A stretch of DNA of 64,000 nt, taken from the NCBI GenBank assembly GCA_964019655.1, contig CAXHTR010000001.1, positions 248,001 to 312,000 on the forward strand, written 5' to 3'. The position numbers and the translations under genes are program-made. How positions within the stretch are numbered: the stretch's first letter is position 1; every line of letters starts with the position of its first letter. This document shows, in pieces, positions 60,257 to 64,000 of the stretch. The DNA comes from Perkinsela sp. pyNocScin1. Lineage: Eukaryota; Euglenozoa; Kinetoplastea; Prokinetoplastida; Perkinselidae. Under the pieces are notes generated by a model. It saw only the letters and a list, made by a program, of their open reading frames with translations. It made no database searches and had not been told where the DNA came from.

Positions 60257-60852
60257 AGCAGAGTCAGAGTGAAATGAATCTCTAAAAAGTTTGATAGATT
60301 TAATCTGGTAGAGCAATAGACTTAAAAATTTCGTTCAGAAGTATTCAGCCCCTTTTCTTTCATCAAGAGAGATTTCATTATTTTGATATTAAAGCGGATA
60401 TGAATACCTCTACTGTACCTAAAGATGACCAGTGCATCTTAGCGAAAAGTACAAAGCGTTATGTAGATTCACCAAATCAAGGGAAATAGCAAAAGGAGGA
60501 TACAGACAACCGTTTGTACCCTTCAGTATTTACAGGTGACCCTGCTGAGTTCACTTTTCGGATATCCTTCGCCTCCACCCTTTTCTGAACATAGAGCGCA
60601 CACAGGTCTGCTTATCGCCTCAAGGAAACGTGGCCCGAGAATGGTATTGTAAAAAGGGTGTCTGCAGTCCTCTACGAGTGCAAATATCGACCTTGCGATA
60701 TGTAAGAGCATATCAATTCAGTCGAGCATTGCGCCAATCATTCTAAACGTTTTCTTCTGGCTTTTCAACTTTCTCCAAAATCCGTATCAGCCAGCCCGGG
60801 TTCTTTTGTGTTCGCCTTCTCTCTTTCTTTTCGTATGCATTATCAAACTCAA
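60257..60852. other. Intergenic spacer
   Basis: Pyrimidine-rich last 100 nt. Nothing else was recognised. Confidence 0.5.
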
Positions 60853-61713
60853 ATGCTTTCCACCTTCTTCACCGCCGACGTACCACTCAGCCGCTTCGAT
60901 CCGTCCATGCTCTCAACGCAGACGTGCATGGAGCTTCTAGTCGAGGGCCTCGGCCCAGATTTCAAAAAGCACTTTCAGGGCGCGGATGGCGAGTACCTTA
61001 GCGTCCAAAACTGGGAGGGCATTATTCTACGATCACTGAGTGAAGTACGAAAAATCAGCTGGCACAGCCTGACGAATATCTCTGTTGGAAAAATGCGCGG
61101 AACCTTTGACTTTCGCTACGTACCGAGAAACCTCGAGTCGATCTACCTCGAGGGCATGAAGTGCACCTGTGACCTTGACTTCGCGGCACTGCCAGACGAA
61201 TTGGAAACGCTTGCGCTATCGAACTGCTCGTTCACGGGGAGCGTTGATTTCGCTGAGTTCCCGGCATCCCTCGAGCACATCGAAATCCAGGGGAGCCCGT
61301 GGGGTAACAGTCGCTTCAAACTTACTGGAAGTGTCGACCTGGAGCATTTGCCTTCAAACCTCAAGACACTGCAGCTCCGCTACACAACGCTGTCAGGGAC
61401 GATTGATTTAGAGCGCATCAATGCGCCCCTGCAACGCCTTACCCTCAGCGACAACAATTTTAGCGGATCCGTATCCTTCAAGAAGCTTCCAGCGACGCTC
61501 ATTGTCCTGGACATAGGCTACAACGCCTTTTCAGGGGAAATTGACCTATCGGGGGTCTCTGAAAACCTCGAGACGCTCTACATAACGAAGAATCATTTTG
61601 TGGGGACGCTTGACCTCAACAAGGTTCGCGAGTCGCTCGAAGTTATGTATAAGGGGTCGTTCTTTTCTATGGATTATGAAAAGAGCAGTCTGCAAGTGAT
61701 AGAGCGGGAATGA
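60853..61713 (+). CDS. LRR family protein, 286 aa
   Basis: Leader MLSTFFTA-D, PLSRFD and LSTQTCMELL. An in-frame ATG at 60808 would add 15 residues. The cap is fully degenerate (QNWEGIILRSL; both Cys lost). Eight LRRs, the third carrying an insertion (GSPWGNSRFKL) and several lacking the LP step (ERINAPLQRL, SGVSENLETL, NKVRESLEVM). It ends soon after, without the acidic tail. Confidence 0.86.
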   Translation: MLSTFFTADVPLSRFDPSMLSTQTCMELLVEGLGPDFKKHFQGADGEYLSVQNWEGIILRSLSEVRKISWHSLTNISVGKMRGTFDFRYVPRNLESIYLEGMKCTCDLDFAALPDELETLALSNCSFTGSVDFAEFPASLEHIEIQGSPWGNSRFKLTGSVDLEHLPSNLKTLQLRYTTLSGTIDLERINAPLQRLTLSDNNFSGSVSFKKLPATLIVLDIGYNAFSGEIDLSGVSENLETLYITKNHFVGTLDLNKVRESLEVMYKGSFFSMDYEKSSLQVIERE

Positions 61714-62231
61714 GCGTATTCAGAAGGAAATATAGAAATAGCGCATAATAAACCATAATTGAAGTTATTGATCTCAGATCTATCATCCTTATTTGCGCAC
61801 TGATGTCTTCCTCTTTTCTCAATTCCCTGCGAATGACGTCAATGTTCCTTTTTATGCCTATCATGACAGGTGCGGCCGGTGTCGAAAGAGGGCACGAATG
61901 ACGAGAGGGCGATTTTTCGGAAGCACCGCTATAGGTGCTCAAATCTTTACAAATGGGGCGGCAAGAAGTAGGTCTGGTGCCAGAATTGAGTGCAAGTTAG
62001 TCTTAAGAACACTAAAGATGGAAATTTTGTTATATAGACGATTGATCGAATGGCTGGGGATCTTATCAGGGATCTGCCAAAGACAGAAAATCGTTTAGAT
62101 CGAAATTCATGCGATGCGTGAGACGGATTCAACATATTCTCAAATACACGCCTATTCTGCGTATAAAGTCAAAACTTCTCATTACAACTTATACAAAAAG
62201 TTTCAGTCTTCCATCATTTTATCCAGAACAA
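61714..62231. other. Intergenic spacer
   Basis: Ends with a polypyrimidine stretch and AG at 62225-62226, six nt before the next ATG, a plausible trans-splice acceptor. Nothing else was recognised. Confidence 0.5.
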
Positions 62232-63014
62232 ATGCTTCTCGCTCTCTTTGCTGACATTTCAGGCCTCGGCCGCTTTGACCCATCACTGATATCCGACCAA
62301 GATCGAATGGAGATGCTTGTCACGACTGCCGAAAGCGATACAGCCAGTCGAAAAGAAAAGGAAGGCCGCTATAACTTCAAATACAGCTCTGGCGAGTTCA
62401 CTGAGGCCTGTGGCTGGGACGGGGTCACGTGCGATGGCGACTCGAATATTATTTACATTGACTGGTTCCTCTTATACTGGGCGTGTGGTACAGTCTCGCT
62501 CGACTACTTGCCCCCAAAGCTCGTCCATTTCGATATCACAAGGGGTACTCACGAGACACGGCAAGTCACTGGAACGGTCAGTACAGCGCTTCTACCACAG
62601 ACCTTGAACACATTCGTCATCCATGGGAACAAGTTTCAAGGCACAATAGATCTGACGTGTTTGCCTCCTGCTCTTGTGACCTTCAGGGGTCGTTTCAATC
62701 GTTTTGATGGGACCATCAACCTCGAAAGCCTGCCGAACAAAATGCAAAAACTCGATCTCAGCGGGAACGATTTGACAGGCACACTGTGCCTCACGAAGCT
62801 ACCGCTAGCCATGTACACACTTTCGCTCAATGACAACCGATTTACGGGGACAATTGAGCTGAAAAATCTTCCACCTTTGGATGTGCTTGACCTCAGCGAT
62901 AATGCGCTCGTTGGCTGTCCATCGCTCGATGACCTCCCGGCGAAGTTTGGCACGCTCCATCTGGACAACAATTTTCTCCAAGGAGAAAACTTCAAGAAGC
63001 AAAAGGTTCGGTAG
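62232..63014 (+). CDS. LRR family protein, 260 aa
   Basis: Leader MLLALFA-D, one of the shortest, with SGLGRFD and ISDQDRMEML. The frame opens at 62109, but an acceptor-like AG just before 62232 favours this start. The loop before the cap is basic (ASRKEKEGRYNFKY). Cap CGWDGVTC complete. Seven LRRs, in which the sixth is shortened by one or two residues (LPPLDVLDL). It ends in a basic stretch (KKQKVR). Confidence 0.87.
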   Translation: MLLALFADISGLGRFDPSLISDQDRMEMLVTTAESDTASRKEKEGRYNFKYSSGEFTEACGWDGVTCDGDSNIIYIDWFLLYWACGTVSLDYLPPKLVHFDITRGTHETRQVTGTVSTALLPQTLNTFVIHGNKFQGTIDLTCLPPALVTFRGRFNRFDGTINLESLPNKMQKLDLSGNDLTGTLCLTKLPLAMYTLSLNDNRFTGTIELKNLPPLDVLDLSDNALVGCPSLDDLPAKFGTLHLDNNFLQGENFKKQKVR

Positions 63015-63586
63015 GCAGGAGATTGCGAAAGAGGTATTTAAAAGAGAAATAGGCAAATAAATTTATAGGCAATATATTTGTTTCAATTCTATTTTACGTG
63101 CACAATTAAGATTCGGTGACACGTCCTAATTCTTTCATGTTTTTAAGGATGCAAAGAATGTTATTCAGTCTGCAGACGATCTAATTCCGACATAGTGGCA
63201 AACTATGCAAAAATTCGCTTCTTGAAAAGAAATATAGCTCATTTTTATCTGCAACAGCACTCCCTCAAGCAAGGTTGAAATTCCTTTCTATGCACACTTT
63301 GGATCCCATTACTGTCAGGCTATTCTCTAGCTCTATCAATTTCACTGCGTATTAGACACTTTGCTTCCGCTGATCACCCAACGTCGTCAAATTTCAATAT
63401 AATTCGGAGCAAGCAGATGCATACCATCATGACAACGACACTCTACACAGCGATTGAAAAATCACACATCAACTCTCCTCCTTCTTTTGGAGATGCTTTA
63501 TTTTTCGCTAACCCAAATGAAAATGTACTAGGAATCATCTCCACTCTACTTTTTCAAAATTTCTAAAATTTTTCAACTGCCCTCGA
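63015..63586. other. Intergenic spacer
   Basis: Nothing recognised. Confidence 0.5.
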
Positions 63587-64000
63587 ATGACTCCGCTCCT
63601 GCTCTTCGCCATTGACGATACCGGGGCCTTGTCCCGAAAGTATCAGCATTCTCATGCAGAAAGTTTTTTCAAGCGTGTCCCCACAGCGCATGATATAGAT
63701 AAACCCCGCTGGGGTGCGCCACCACTGCAACTGGGACGGTGTGACGTGCAGCTCCCTACTCGTCACCTCGATTTACTTCTACGACCAGGGCTCCCTCGAA
63801 AGGCTTGAAAACCTGCACATCGCCTTTCTCCCGCAGAGCCTCCAGTATCTCATGCTTACGTTTTGCTTTCAGATGTACACGCTGGAGACGCGGCACCTCC
63901 CGCGGGAGTCACGATGCACTCGCCTCGAGGATGATATTCTGAAGGGAACAGCTGATCTGTGCGCACTTCCAGAAAAGCTCACTTACTTGAATATTTCGAA
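63587..64000 (+). pseudogene. Frameshifted LRR gene running off the window
   Basis: An ATG at 63587 gives a leader-like MTPLLLFAI-D and TGALSR. The frame then loses similarity and stops at 63808. In another frame, from about 63720, a cap (CNWDGVTC) appears, then FLPQSLQYLML and a repeat start (ADLCALPEKLTYLNIS) up to the window edge. That frame has an in-frame TAG before the cap. At least one frameshift therefore lies between leader and cap. The true 3' end is outside the window. Confidence 0.7.

Noticed and set aside
157-63014. Plant-type LRR receptor kinases
   Set aside because: No transmembrane segment or kinase domain follows any repeat block, despite the plant-like W-x-GVxC cap.

Overview
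The window looks like nuclear DNA of a euglenozoan, most likely kinetoplastid-type, protist. This is inferred from layout, since no species-diagnostic gene is present. Genes are intronless, short-spaced and lie in long one-strand runs. All genes from about 1.8 to 20.1 kb are on the minus strand. All genes from 21.3 kb to the window end are on the plus strand. A 1.25-kb divergent strand-switch region lies between the runs, and a convergent junction lies at 0.9-1.8 kb. Some starts are preceded by a polypyrimidine tract plus AG, as expected for spliced-leader trans-splicing. All three standard stops are used. The genus is not claimed.

Content is dominated by one expanded family: 38 leucine-rich-repeat (LRR) gene loci, a broken one running off the right end, and at least three relics. 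A typical member has (1) a very short hydrophobic leader ending in Ala-Asp, (2) an LGR(L/V/F)D motif, (3) a helix around (S/T)xQxxMEL, (4) a cap of the CxWxGVxC type, (5) 4 to 23 LRRs of about 23 residues with core LPxxLxxLxLxxNxFSGxID, and (6) a short polar tail. I see no GPI-type tail, transmembrane anchor or kinase in intact members, so secreted or surface-associated binding proteins are the simplest inference. Function is unknown.

Subfamilies recur on both arms. The long SMSQQALMEM type is at 7.6, 12.1, 14.0, 15.8, 44.5 and 49.8 kb. A short type is at 1.8 and 30.0 kb. A FYD-loop type is at 6.4, 36.0 and 56.8 kb. A Trp-rich five-repeat type is at 36.9, 47.5 and 55.4 kb. A tandem DTTRPAKV pair is at 58.0 and 59.4 kb.

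Only three recognisable non-LRR genes are present. One is a giant SEC24-like COPII coat gene (21.3-26.7 kb). One is a basic, possibly mitochondrial protein (28.7-29.5 kb). One is a solitary helix-turn-helix protein resembling the DNA-binding half of a Tc1/mariner or IS630-type transposase (11.4-11.9 kb).

Two related 0.14-0.15-kb inverted-repeat elements look like non-autonomous hAT transposons. The one in the strand-switch region has a perfect 8-bp target duplication. Several LRR genes carry frameshifts, so the array shows birth, decay and possibly tail switching.
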